NCBI GenBank assembly: GCA_017998735.1
Contig: JAGOCN010000150.1
Span: 1 to 5,337, forward strand
Length of the DNA: 5,337 nt
Direction of reading: 5' to 3'
Origin: Giesbergeria sp.
Lineage (GTDB): Bacteria; Pseudomonadota; Gammaproteobacteria; Burkholderiales; Burkholderiaceae_C
Below are positions 1-5,337 of the stretch, piece by piece. The notes below the pieces were generated by a model. That model made no database searches. It worked only from the letters and a program-made list of their open reading frames with translations, and had not been told where the DNA came from. The position numbers were made by a program, and so were the translations under genes. The number at the start of each line of letters is the position of its first letter. Within the stretch, counting starts at the first letter, position 1.

Positions 1-837
1 GGAGCAATCCTGGGTTGCCCCGGCTTCAATGCAGTCCAGGTAGGCCCGCACTGTGGCCGCATAGCCCAGCTCCAGCGCATCGGCGATCAGCGCATGGCCG
101 ATGGACACCTCCTGCAGGCCCGGCACAGCGCGCACAAAGGCGGCCAGGTTGTCACGGTTCAGGTCGTGCCCGGCGTTCACGCCCAGCCCGGCGCAGAGCG
201 CCGCCTGGGCTGCGGCGCGGTACGACTCCAGCTGCCCTGCCTGCGCAGGCGTGCCCCAGGCAGCGGCAAAGGGCTCGGTGTACAGCTCCACCCGGTCGGC
301 GCCGGCGGCCCGGGCCTGCGCCATCTGTCCGGGCACCGGGTCCATGAACAGGCTGACCCGCACACCGAGCTGGCGGCATTCGGCAATCAGGGGCGCCAGG
401 CGCTCGGCGTCTTGGGGAAAGCTCCAGCCGTGGTCGCTGGTGAACTGGTCTTCGCTGTCGGGCACAAAGGTGGCCTGGTGCGGGCGCACCTGGCGGATGA
501 ACTCCATCAGGTTGTGCGACGGGTTGCCTTCGATGTTGTATTCGCACCCTGGCCACGCCTTGAGCAGCGCGGCCAGCGCAAACACGTCGTCCGCGCGGAT
601 GTGGCGCTCGTCCGGGCGCGGGTGCACCGTGATGCCCTGCGCGCCCGCCTGCAGGCACAGCTCGGCGGCGCGCACCACGCTGGGGATGCCCAGGTGCCGG
701 GTGTTGCGCAGCAAGGCCACCTTGTTGACGTTGACCGACAGCGCGGTGCGCTGGCTGGTGCGCGGGGCGGTGTGCGGGCCCGCACCCCGCAAGGGGGAAG
801 CAGAAATCGGTGCCGAAGCAGAAGCAGAAGTGGTCAT
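1..837 (-). CDS. pdxJ: Pyridoxine 5'-phosphate synthase, 3' end missing
   Basis: 279 codons are in view and no stop; the gene runs past base 1, probably with only a short tail missing since E. coli PdxJ has 243 residues. PdxJ condenses 3-amino-2-oxopropyl phosphate (from PdxA) with 1-deoxyxylulose 5-phosphate to form pyridoxine 5'-phosphate, the last ring-building step of the DXP-dependent vitamin B6 route, as a cytoplasmic TIM barrel. Motifs: SVNVNKVALLRNTR (34-47), GITVHPRPDERHI (68-80), NIEGNPSHN (101-109), TSDHGW (133-138), VNAGHDLNRDN (220-230) and SIGHAL (245-250). By alignment from memory, catalytic His72, Glu103 and His224 match E. coli H45, E72 and H193. Where E. coli has Asp11-His12 this protein has Asn38-Lys39, as in the Bacteroides/Xanthomonas-type PdxJ. 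Residues 1-31 are a Ser/Ala/Pro-rich extension not found in E. coli. The ATG at 837 is the only Met start; a TTG 12 bases upstream is possible but less likely. Last gene of the cluster in view. Confidence 0.95.
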   Translation of the reverse strand, partial: MTTSASASAPISASPLRGAGPHTAPRTSQRTALSVNVNKVALLRNTRHLGIPSVVRAAELCLQAGAQGITVHPRPDERHIRADDVFALAALLKAWPGCEYNIEGNPSHNLMEFIRQVRPHQATFVPDSEDQFTSDHGWSFPQDAERLAPLIAECRQLGVRVSLFMDPVPGQMAQARAAGADRVELYTEPFAAAWGTPAQAGQLESYRAAAQAALCAGLGVNAGHDLNRDNLAAFVRAVPGLQEVSIGHALIADALELGYAATVRAYLDCIEAGATQDCS

Positions 838-913
838 GCAGTAACCCAAAAAAAGAATCTGGCCAGAGCGGCTGAACGGTCAGGCGCCGGGGTCAGCAGG
901 GCAGCCAAGCGCC
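838..913 (-). other. recO-pdxJ intergenic gap, no clear signal
   Basis: 76 bases. On the minus strand it contains GCTGA/TCAGC arms around a 17-base loop, a ten-base perfect palindrome TCTGGCCAGA (858-867), and a run of seven T (848-854) ending 10 bases before the pdxJ ATG. The palindrome has no loop of its own and is separated from the T-run by ATTC, so I do not call a terminator. No recognisable promoter boxes or strong Shine-Dalgarno are seen; GGGT at about 6 bases before the ATG is the best candidate for the latter. Confidence 0.45.
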
Positions 914-1684
914 TCACAGCGCCTGCATGTCCAGCATCAGCTGGCGCGTGCGCAAGAGCGGGTGGCCGCAATGGTATTGCAGCAGCGTGCGCAGCTGCGC
1001 CTTCAGCGCCAATGCCACCGGGGCGGCAGCGCGCAGCAATGCGGCAAAGCGCACGCCGCCGTCCAGCGCATGCTGCAGCGCCAGCCACTGCGCGCCGTCC
1101 AGACTGGCGCGCTCGTCCGGCGCGGCGGGGCGCAGGCCGTGCTCCGGCACCAGCGCATAACGGGCCTCGGCCTGCAGCGCGGTGTGCGTGGATGTTTCCA
1201 GGTCCAGCACGGGCAGCAGGCCGATTTCGCGCAGCAGCAGCAGCTCGAAGGTGCGCAGCACCGGCTCCAGCGCGTCACCGTGCGCGCTGGCCAGCACGCG
1301 CACCACCGCGCCATAGGCGTCAAACAGCGCCGGGTGCGCGTCCTCGCGTGCCAGCAGCCGCAGCAGCAGTTCGTTCAGGTACAGGCCGGCCAGCAGCGCG
1401 TCGCCCGTGGGCATGGTGTGTCCGCCCACCCACTCGGCGCCCTTCAAGGTGTGGATGTCGCTGGCAGCGGCCGGGTCGGCGCTTTGCGTCCAGGTCAGCG
1501 CCAGCGGCTGCAGCGGCAGCAGCACCGGGCGAAAATTGGACGTGGGTTTTTTGGCGCCCTTGGCCACCAGTGCCAGGCGCCCGTGCTCGCGCGTGAACAC
1601 TTCCAGCACCAGGCTGCTTTCGCTCCAGTCGTGGCGGTGCAGCACAAAGGCCGGTTCGTTGGAAAAGCGGCGGGCAGGGGCCAT
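914..1684 (-). CDS. recO: DNA repair protein RecO
   Basis: 256 residues; E. coli RecO has 242. RecO binds single- and double-stranded DNA and the SSB C-terminus, and with RecR helps load RecA on SSB-coated DNA in the RecF pathway; it also anneals strands. The N-terminal OB-fold is visible as [19 protein letters not shown] (12-30) followed by [14 protein letters not shown] (33-46), a typical RecO opening. The helical C-terminal part has [11 protein letters not shown] (101-111), [17 protein letters not shown] (145-161) and the ending [14 protein letters not shown]. There is a single cysteine (Cys239), so the four-cysteine zinc site of Deinococcus-type RecO is absent, as in E. coli. The start is the ATG at 1684, about ten residues before the OB-fold, with only a weak GAAAGAC upstream. 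It is separated from era by a 121-base structured gap and from pdxJ by 76 bases, so it is less tightly coupled than the upstream genes. Confidence 0.95.
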   Translation of the reverse strand: MAPARRFSNEPAFVLHRHDWSESSLVLEVFTREHGRLALVAKGAKKPTSNFRPVLLPLQPLALTWTQSADPAAASDIHTLKGAEWVGGHTMPTGDALLAGLYLNELLLRLLAREDAHPALFDAYGAVVRVLASAHGDALEPVLRTFELLLLREIGLLPVLDLETSTHTALQAEARYALVPEHGLRPAAPDERASLDGAQWLALQHALDGGVRFAALLRAAAPVALALKAQLRTLLQYHCGHPLLRTRQLMLDMQAL

Positions 1685-1711
1685 GGCAGTTGTCTTTCAG
1701 CTTTGCATCAA

Positions 1712-1733
1712 GGCCTGCACCGCCCTGCAGGCC
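1712..1733 (-). other. Perfect 8-bp hairpin upstream of recO
   Basis: On the minus strand GGCCTGCA and TGCAGGCC form a perfect eight-pair stem around a six-base GGGCGG loop, ending 27 bases before the recO ATG. The following bases (TTGATGCAAAG) contain no T-run, so I do not call it a terminator. Its 5' arm overlaps the 3' arm of a smaller possible hairpin, GGCC-GCAC-GGCC (1730-1741), so the two are mutually exclusive. Any regulatory effect on recO is inference. Confidence 0.4.
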
Positions 1734-1743
1734 GTGCGGCCAG

Positions 1744-1767
1744 GTGCCCTGCCCTTGCGGGCGGCAC
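1744..1767 (-). other. Bulged hairpin with GCAA loop in the era-recO gap
   Basis: Read on the minus strand, GTGCC pairs with GGCAC and GCCC pairs with GGGC. This gives nine base pairs, a two-base AG bulge on the 3' side, and a GCAA tetraloop of the stable GNRA class. It lies 38 bases after the era stop. No T-run follows, so it is not a standard intrinsic terminator. It could protect or punctuate the mRNA, or serve as a processing site; that role is inference. In GC-rich DNA some such pairing arises by chance. Confidence 0.4.
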
Positions 1768-1805
1768 TGCAGGCAGCACGCGGCGTGCGCATGGCCTTCA
1801 AGCCT

Positions 1806-3050
1806 TCACTCGTAGCCAAACGAGCGCACGCGGGCGGCGTCGTCTGCCCAGCCCGAACGCACCTTCACCCACAGCTCCAGAAACACCTTGGCGTCCATCA
1901 GCTTTTCCAGCTCCTGGCGCGCTTCGGTGCCGATGCGTTTCAGGCGTTCGCCCTTGTCGCCAATCACCATCGCCTTGTGCGAATCGCGCTCGACCACGAT
2001 GGTGGCGGCAATGCGCACCAGGCGCTTGTGGTTCTTGCTTTTCTCTTCGGTGAACTGTTCGATGGTGACGGTTGACGTATAGGGCAGCTCGTCGCCGGTG
2101 AAGCGAAAGAGCTTTTCGCGCACGGTCTCAGAGGCCAGAAACTTTTCACTGCGGTCGGTCAGCTCGTCGGCCTCGTACCACCAGGGCGCTTCGGGCAGGT
2201 ACTTTTCGCAAATGCCGAACACGCGCTGCACATCGGACTTGTTCTTGGCCGACATCGGCACAAACTCGGCAAACGGGTGGCGCTCCTGCATGCCCTTGAG
2301 CCAGGGCGCAATCTCGGCGCGGCGGTGGATGTTGTCCAGTTTGTTGGCAATCAGCAGCGTCGGAATGCCCGGCTTGAACAGGCTCAGCACCTTGGCGTCC
2401 GCCAGCGTGAAGCTGCCGGCCTCGACCACAAACAAAATCAGGTCCACATCGCCAATGGCGCCCATCACCGTCTTGTTCAGCGACTTGTTCAAGGCCGTGG
2501 CATGGCGTGTCTGAAAACCGGGGGTGTCGACAAAGACAAACTGCGTCTGGTCGATGGTGCGGATGCCGGTGATGCGGTGGCGCGTGGTCTGCGCCTTGCG
2601 GGATGTGATGCTGATCTTCTGCCCCACCAAGGCGTTCAGCAGCGTGGACTTGCCCACGTTGGGCTTACCGACAATGGCAATCACGCCACAGCGCTGCGGG
2701 CCGGTGCCCTTCGGGTCTGCGCCCTCGGGAGCAGCCAGAGCGTCCGCGCCTGTGCCGTTTTCTTCTGTGCTGTCTTCCTCTGTGCCGTTATCGCCCTCTT
2801 CCGCAGCAGCGGCCGCGGCGCTGGCGGACTGGGGCAAGGCCTCGTCCTCGCGGCCGGGTGGCGTCTGCGCTGTCTCTTGGGCAGCGTCCGGAGCAGCAGG
2901 AACAGCGGGGATAGCGGAGGCCATGGGACCGTCAGAAGCGGCATCTTGCGCTGCAGGCGCACTGCCTTGCTGCTGGGAATTTGGGTCTTTTGGGGCTTCA
3001 GCGCTAACGGGGTCTGCGCCAGCAGCTACTTTTTTTGTAGCATCGTTCAT
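1806..3050 (-). CDS. era: GTPase Era with long acidic N-terminal extension
   Basis: 414 residues against about 300 for E. coli Era. Era is an essential GTPase that binds the 3' end of 16S rRNA during 30S assembly. The GTPase domain begins near 121: G1 GKPNVGKS (128-135), G2 region [11 protein letters not shown] (152-162), G3 DTPG (175-178), G4 NKLD (236-239) and G5 SAK (267-269). The C-terminal KH RNA-binding domain (about 310-400) includes [13 protein letters not shown] with its GDKG loop (364-367) and ends RVRSFGYE. All key residues are intact. Residues 1 to about 117 are an extension rich in Ala, Pro, Gly, Asp and Glu, with no Phe, Tyr, Trp, Cys or His, about 22 acidic and 5 basic residues, and a run of six Ala at 78-83; it is very likely disordered. 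The start at 3050 is chosen because it overlaps the rnc stop as ATGA and is followed by an AT-rich early coding sequence. Met43 is the only other in-frame ATG before the G domain and has no ribosome site. Confidence 0.96.
   Translation of the reverse strand: MNDATKKVAAGADPVSAEAPKDPNSQQQGSAPAAQDAASDGPMASAIPAVPAAPDAAQETAQTPPGREDEALPQSASAAAAAAEEGDNGTEEDSTEENGTGADALAAPEGADPKGTGPQRCGVIAIVGKPNVGKSTLLNALVGQKISITSRKAQTTRHRITGIRTIDQTQFVFVDTPGFQTRHATALNKSLNKTVMGAIGDVDLILFVVEAGSFTLADAKVLSLFKPGIPTLLIANKLDNIHRRAEIAPWLKGMQERHPFAEFVPMSAKNKSDVQRVFGICEKYLPEAPWWYEADELTDRSEKFLASETVREKLFRFTGDELPYTSTVTIEQFTEEKSKNHKRLVRIAATIVVERDSHKAMVIGDKGERLKRIGTEARQELEKLMDAKVFLELWVKVRSGWADDAARVRSFGYE
2745..2789 (-). repeat. Three 15-base tandem units inside the era extension
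   Basis: On the minus strand three adjacent 15-base units read AACGGCACAGAGGAA, GACAGCACAGAAGAA and AACGGCACAGGCGCG. All share GCACAG at the same offset, and units 1 and 3 share AACGGCACAGG. They encode [10 protein letters not shown] and NGTGA (Era residues 88-102). Being a multiple of three, changes in copy number would keep the frame. The unit count is small and the match imperfect, so this could be an ancestral duplication rather than an actively variable repeat. Confidence 0.6.
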
Positions 3051-3736
3051 GTCTTTTTCGCTTTCAGGGTGGCCAGCATGGTGGTTGCGGCGGCTTGCTC
3101 GCCGGCACGGCGTGAATTGCCGGTGCCGCGCTGGGTGAGCGCCATTTCGGCAATGTGGCATTCCACTTCAAAGGTCTGGCGGTGTGCGGCGCCGGCCGTG
3201 GCCACCACGCGGTAGTCGGGCACCTTCATCTTGCGGCCCTGCAGCCATTCCTGCAACGCCGTCTTGGCATCCTTGGCGGCGGCCTGCATGTGCGGGTTGA
3301 TTTCGACAGCGGCAAACAGCCGGTGCACCAGCGCCTCGGCCGGGCCGTAGCCGGCGTCCAGGTAGACCGCGCCAATCAGCGCTTCCAGCGCATCGGCCAG
3401 GATGGACGGGCGCTTGTGGCCGCCCGAGCGCGACTCGCCCTCGCCCAGCCGCAGCACATCGGCCACCTGCAGGCCGAGCGCCAGCTGGTGCAGCGTGTCC
3501 TGCTTGACCATGTTGGCGCGGATGCGCGAGAGGTCGCCCTCGGGCTGCGCGCTGAGCCGTGCGTACAGCAGGCTGGCCACGGCCAGGCTGAGCACCGAGT
3601 CGCCCAGAAACTCCAGGCGCTCGTTGTGGTCGGCGCTGAAACTGCGGTGCGTGACCGCGCGCTCTAGCAGCGCAGGCTTGGCAAAGGGGTGCTGCAGGCG
3701 CTCCTGCAGGGCCAGAAGACCGGGTTGCAATGCCAC
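3047..3736 (-). CDS. rnc: Ribonuclease III
   Basis: 229 residues, close to the 226 of E. coli RNase III. Mg2+-dependent endonuclease that cuts double-stranded RNA; it processes the rRNA precursor and many mRNAs and antisense duplexes. The catalytic domain (about 1-150) holds the signature [14 protein letters not shown] at 37-50, with Glu42 and Asp46, and a second acidic pair, Asp115 and Glu118, in [17 protein letters not shown]; these correspond to E41, D45, D114 and E117 of E. coli. A double-stranded-RNA-binding domain occupies about 155-226, starting [12 protein letters not shown] and ending in a lysine-rich [18 protein letters not shown]. The start is GTG, overlapping the TAG of the preceding gene (TAGTG); there is no ATG nearby and no clear Shine-Dalgarno, so initiation probably depends on ribosomes finishing the upstream gene. 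A TTG at codon 3 is a weaker alternative. The stop overlaps the era start as ATGA. In E. coli RNase III represses its own operon by cutting the leader; I cannot see an equivalent site here. Confidence 0.97.
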   Translation of the reverse strand: MALQPGLLALQERLQHPFAKPALLERAVTHRSFSADHNERLEFLGDSVLSLAVASLLYARLSAQPEGDLSRIRANMVKQDTLHQLALGLQVADVLRLGEGESRSGGHKRPSILADALEALIGAVYLDAGYGPAEALVHRLFAAVEINPHMQAAAKDAKTALQEWLQGRKMKVPDYRVVATAGAAHRQTFEVECHIAEMALTQRGTGNSRRAGEQAAATTMLATLKAKKT

Positions 3737-4101
3737 TAGTCGCTGCGCCCGTTGAAGCGGTAGACCAGGTAGGCGGGGCCGGCGAGCGGAATCTCGCGGG
3801 CGTATTTGAACGACACCACCACCTTGTCACCTTCTTTGGTGATGTCCAGGTCCTTGCCCTGCACCGAGGCAATGTCGTCGATGGCGCCGGCGCGGTCAAA
3901 GCTGGCGCGGATTTCCGGCACGGTGCTGCCATCGCGGGCCGCTTTTTTGGCCGCTTTCAGGATGGCCTGGTATTCCAGAAAGATGGGCACCGACTGGCCA
4001 CCGATGGCAAACGCGGCCACGGCCAGCACGCCAATGAAAACCAGGCCAAAGAACGACAGTCCGCGCTGCCGGGTGCGCGCTGCGCTGCGATGCAATTTCA
4101 T
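3736..4101 (-). CDS. DUF4845 family single-pass membrane protein
   Basis: 121 residues, function unknown. I recognise the DUF4845 type from the N-terminal RQRGLSFFGLVFIG motif and from the location between lepB and rnc, where such genes are common in beta- and gammaproteobacteria. Visible structure: a basic N-terminus (residues 1-13, six Arg/Lys), one hydrophobic segment (about 15-35), then a soluble domain of about 85 residues with alternating charged and hydrophobic stretches (DITKEGDKVVVSFKY, then AREIPLAGPAYLVYRF). By the positive-inside rule the N-terminus is cytoplasmic and the domain periplasmic (inference). The basic leader plus Gly before a hydrophobic stretch looks somewhat like a type IV prepilin, but the usual Glu at +5 is absent (Gly19 there). 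The start at 4101 is chosen for its strong Shine-Dalgarno. The stop TAG overlaps the rnc GTG by one base, which suggests coupled translation of the two. Confident of the gene and family; no claim on function. Confidence 0.9.
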   Translation of the reverse strand: MKLHRSAARTRQRGLSFFGLVFIGVLAVAAFAIGGQSVPIFLEYQAILKAAKKAARDGSTVPEIRASFDRAGAIDDIASVQGKDLDITKEGDKVVVSFKYAREIPLAGPAYLVYRFNGRSD

Positions 4102-4108
4102 GTTTTTT

Positions 4109-4117
4109 CCCTCTCCC
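4109..4117 (-). promoter_or_regulatory. Shine-Dalgarno for the DUF4845 gene
   Basis: On the minus strand this reads GGGAGAGGG, with GAGG 8 bases before the ATG at 4101, then an A-rich spacer. It is the clearest ribosome binding site in the window. It fixes the start at 4101 rather than at an in-frame ATG at 4188, which would lie inside the lepB coding region. It also means this gene can be initiated independently after the 52-base gap, unlike lepB, rnc and era, whose starts overlap the preceding stop. Confidence 0.8.
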
Positions 4118-4153
4118 GTTTTGTTCTGTACCTGCCGCAAGGGCCGTGGGCGC

Positions 4154-5128
4154 TCAGTTGAACGCGCCAATGCGCTTGACGTTGCCAAAGTTCATCCAGA
4201 CGAAAAACGCCCTGCCGACAATGTTCGCGTCGGGCACAAAGCCCCAGTAGCGCGAATCGAGCGAGTTGTCGCGGTTGTCGCCCATCACGAAGTAGTGCCC
4301 GGCCGGCACCTTGCAGACCACGCCCTCGACGCTGTAGAGGCAGTTTTCGCGGAACGCGTAGTTGCTGGCGCCCTGCACAAAGGCCGGCACTTCGGGGTTG
4401 TTCAGCAGGCGGTGCGGCTTCTTGCCCAGCTCTTCTTCGAACTGCTTGAAGTAGCGGGTCGCATCTTCGTCAAAAAAGTCCGGCACGGCCTGCGTGGGCA
4501 CCACGCCGCCATTGATGGTCAGGCGCTTGTTCAGGTAGGCCACCTCGTCGCCCGGCAGGCCGACCACGCGCTTGATGTAGTCCAGGCTGGGCTGGGGCGG
4601 GTAGCGGAACACCATCACATCGCCGCGTGCTGGCGGCGTGCCGTCGGTCATCTTGGTGTGCACGACCGGCAGGCGCACGCCGTAGGTGAACTTGTTCACC
4701 AGGATCAGGTCGCCCACCAGCAGCGTCGGGATCATCGAACCCGATGGAATCTTGAACGGCTCGAACAGGAACGAGCGCAGCACGAACACGATGGCGATCA
4801 CCGGAAACAGCCCGGCCGTCCAGTCCAGCCACCACGGCTGCATGAGAATCCGCCCCTTGGCCTCTGCCACGTCCACATCGACCTTGGCAATGCCCATGCG
4901 GTCGAGTTCGGCGCGGCGCTGCACGGCGGCGTCCTCGATGGCCTGCGCGGCGCGGCGGCGCTGCGGCAGAAAATACACACGCTCGGCCAGCCAGTACAGG
5001 CCCGTCACCAGCGTGGCCAGAAACAGCAGCAGCGCAAAGTTGCCTTCCACCGCGCCAAAATACCAGGCGGCGATGTAGGCCACAAAGCCGGCCAGCACCA
5101 GGGCGGTCAACCCCTGCACCGCGCGCAT
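4154..5128 (-). CDS. lepB: Signal peptidase I (leader peptidase)
   Basis: 324 residues. Inner-membrane serine protease that cleaves signal peptides from exported preproteins on the periplasmic side. The catalytic pair is visible: Ser131 in IPSGSMIPTL and Lys186 in DYIKRVVGLPGDEV. The conserved box MGDNRDNSLDSRYWGFVP lies at about 282-299. Hydrophobic segments are at about 7-25, 31-48 and 103-121, with a charged cytoplasmic stretch (about 50-100) before the last. Residues from about 31 match the start of E. coli LepB (FALLLFLATLVTG), so the first segment is an addition relative to E. coli. Cys263 and Cys272 flank a short loop before the GDNRDNS box and could form a periplasmic disulfide (inference). 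The ATG shares its A with the lepA TGA; a GGAAG lies 4 bases upstream. A GTG at codon 27 would remove the first segment but has no visible ribosome site, so I keep the ATG. Confidence 0.97.
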   Translation of the reverse strand: MRAVQGLTALVLAGFVAYIAAWYFGAVEGNFALLLFLATLVTGLYWLAERVYFLPQRRRAAQAIEDAAVQRRAELDRMGIAKVDVDVAEAKGRILMQPWWLDWTAGLFPVIAIVFVLRSFLFEPFKIPSGSMIPTLLVGDLILVNKFTYGVRLPVVHTKMTDGTPPARGDVMVFRYPPQPSLDYIKRVVGLPGDEVAYLNKRLTINGGVVPTQAVPDFFDEDATRYFKQFEEELGKKPHRLLNNPEVPAFVQGASNYAFRENCLYSVEGVVCKVPAGHYFVMGDNRDNSLDSRYWGFVPDANIVGRAFFVWMNFGNVKRIGAFN

Positions 5129-5337
5129 CAGTCTTCCACCTGCAGGATGGCCAGAAACGCTTCCTGGGGCACTTCCACCGAGCCGATCTGCTTCATGCGT
5201 TTCTTGCCTGCCTTCTGCTTTTCAAGGAGTTTTTTCTTGCGGCTGACGTCGCCGCCGTAGCATTTTGCCAGCACGTTCTTGCGCAGCGCCTTGATGGTTT
5301 CGCGCGCAATGACGTTGGCGCCAATGGCCGCCTGGAT
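5128..5337 (-). CDS. lepA: Elongation factor 4 (LepA), C-terminal fragment
   Basis: Partial gene: only the last 69 codons and the TGA stop are inside the window; the 5' part lies beyond base 5337. LepA (EF4) is a ribosome-associated translational GTPase, usually about 600 residues, that binds 70S ribosomes and has been linked to back-translocation and to initiation or ribosome biogenesis. The visible part is the LepA-specific C-terminal domain, with a family-typical series: [18 protein letters not shown], then [19 protein letters not shown], then [18 protein letters not shown] and the ending LAILQVED. The lysine/arginine-rich middle is the tip that reaches into the ribosome. None of the GTPase motifs are in view. 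The stop codon overlaps the lepB start as TGATG, so lepA and lepB are probably translated from one message. Identity is close to certain from the C-terminal signature and from the lepA-lepB order. Confidence 0.96.
   Translation of the reverse strand: MQAAIGANVIARETIKALRKNVLAKCYGGDVSRKKKLLEKQKAGKKRMKQIGSVEVPQEAFLAILQVED

Noticed and set aside
846..870. Possible intrinsic terminator between recO and pdxJ (palindrome plus seven T)
   Set aside because: TCTGGCCAGA is a loop-free palindrome that would give only a three-pair stem with a GGCC loop, the T-run is offset by ATTC, and it ends only 10 bases before the pdxJ start.
94..1596. A 500-codon open frame on the plus strand opposite recO and pdxJ
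   Set aside because: It is an antisense shadow caused by strong GC bias at third codon positions. The product is Arg/Ala/Pro/Gly-rich with no recognisable domain, while both genes opposite it carry clear family motifs.
1712..1767. Intrinsic terminator after era
   Set aside because: The hairpins are strong, but no T-run follows either of them on the minus strand.
962..2053. A 363-codon plus-strand open frame crossing recO, the era-recO gap and the era 3' end
   Set aside because: Gln/Arg/Ala-rich low-complexity translation with no domain, spanning two well-supported minus-strand genes.
3051..3161. Upstream extension of era to an ATG at 3161
   Set aside because: It would lie wholly inside the rnc coding region for its double-stranded-RNA-binding domain. 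The ATG at 3050 overlapping the rnc stop is a normal coupled start.
4102..4188. Extension of the DUF4845 gene to an ATG at 4188
   Set aside because: It would overlap the lepB 3' end and place an atypical Arg/Ser-rich leader ahead of the family start, whereas the ATG at 4101 has a strong Shine-Dalgarno.
3806..5260. A 484-codon open frame on the plus strand opposite lepB and DUF4845
   Set aside because: His/Arg/Val-rich translation without motifs, fully antisense to lepB with its Ser131-Lys186 pair; a shadow frame.
1..5337. CRISPR array, insertion sequence, tRNA, rRNA or phage attachment site
   Set aside because: No regularly spaced repeats, no transposase frame, no terminal inverted repeats, and no tRNA- or rRNA-like sequence seen on either strand; coding density and base composition are uniform.

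Overview
The window is a GC-rich stretch of housekeeping chromosome in which every gene I can support lies on the minus strand. In transcription order, from high to low coordinates, it holds lepA (3' end only), lepB, a DUF4845 gene, rnc, era, recO and pdxJ (almost complete, running off the window at base 1). This is a variant of the lepA-lepB-rnc-era-recO-pdxJ cluster known from many proteobacteria. The DUF4845 gene between lepB and rnc, together with the protein sequences (LepB and Era especially), points to a betaproteobacterium of the order Burkholderiales, most likely Comamonadaceae (Acidovorax/Comamonas-like). That placement is from memory of family sequences, not from a search.

Layout on the minus strand: lepA 3' end (5337-5128) overlaps lepB (5128-4154) as TGATG. 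A 52-base gap carrying a good Shine-Dalgarno leads to DUF4845 (4101-3736). This overlaps rnc (3736-3047) by one base as TAGTG, with a GTG start. rnc overlaps era (3050-1806) as ATGA. A 121-base hairpin-rich gap leads to recO (1684-914), and a 76-base gap leads to pdxJ (837 to beyond 1). I see no convincing terminator or promoter anywhere, so the whole set could be one transcript, with translational coupling at three junctions.

The gene products serve translation and ribosome maturation (LepA/EF4, RNase III, Era), protein export (LepB), recombinational repair (RecO) and vitamin B6 synthesis (PdxJ). They do not form one pathway. They share a conserved operon tied to growth.

I do not find an undescribed multi-gene system here. 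The unusual points are: an approximately 117-residue acidic, aromatic-free N-terminal extension on Era, containing a small 15-base tandem repeat; a structured era-recO gap; a PdxJ with Asn-Lys in place of the Asp-His of the E. coli enzyme; an additional N-terminal hydrophobic segment on LepB; and the uncharacterised DUF4845 membrane protein. The long plus-strand reading frames are shadows of the minus-strand genes.
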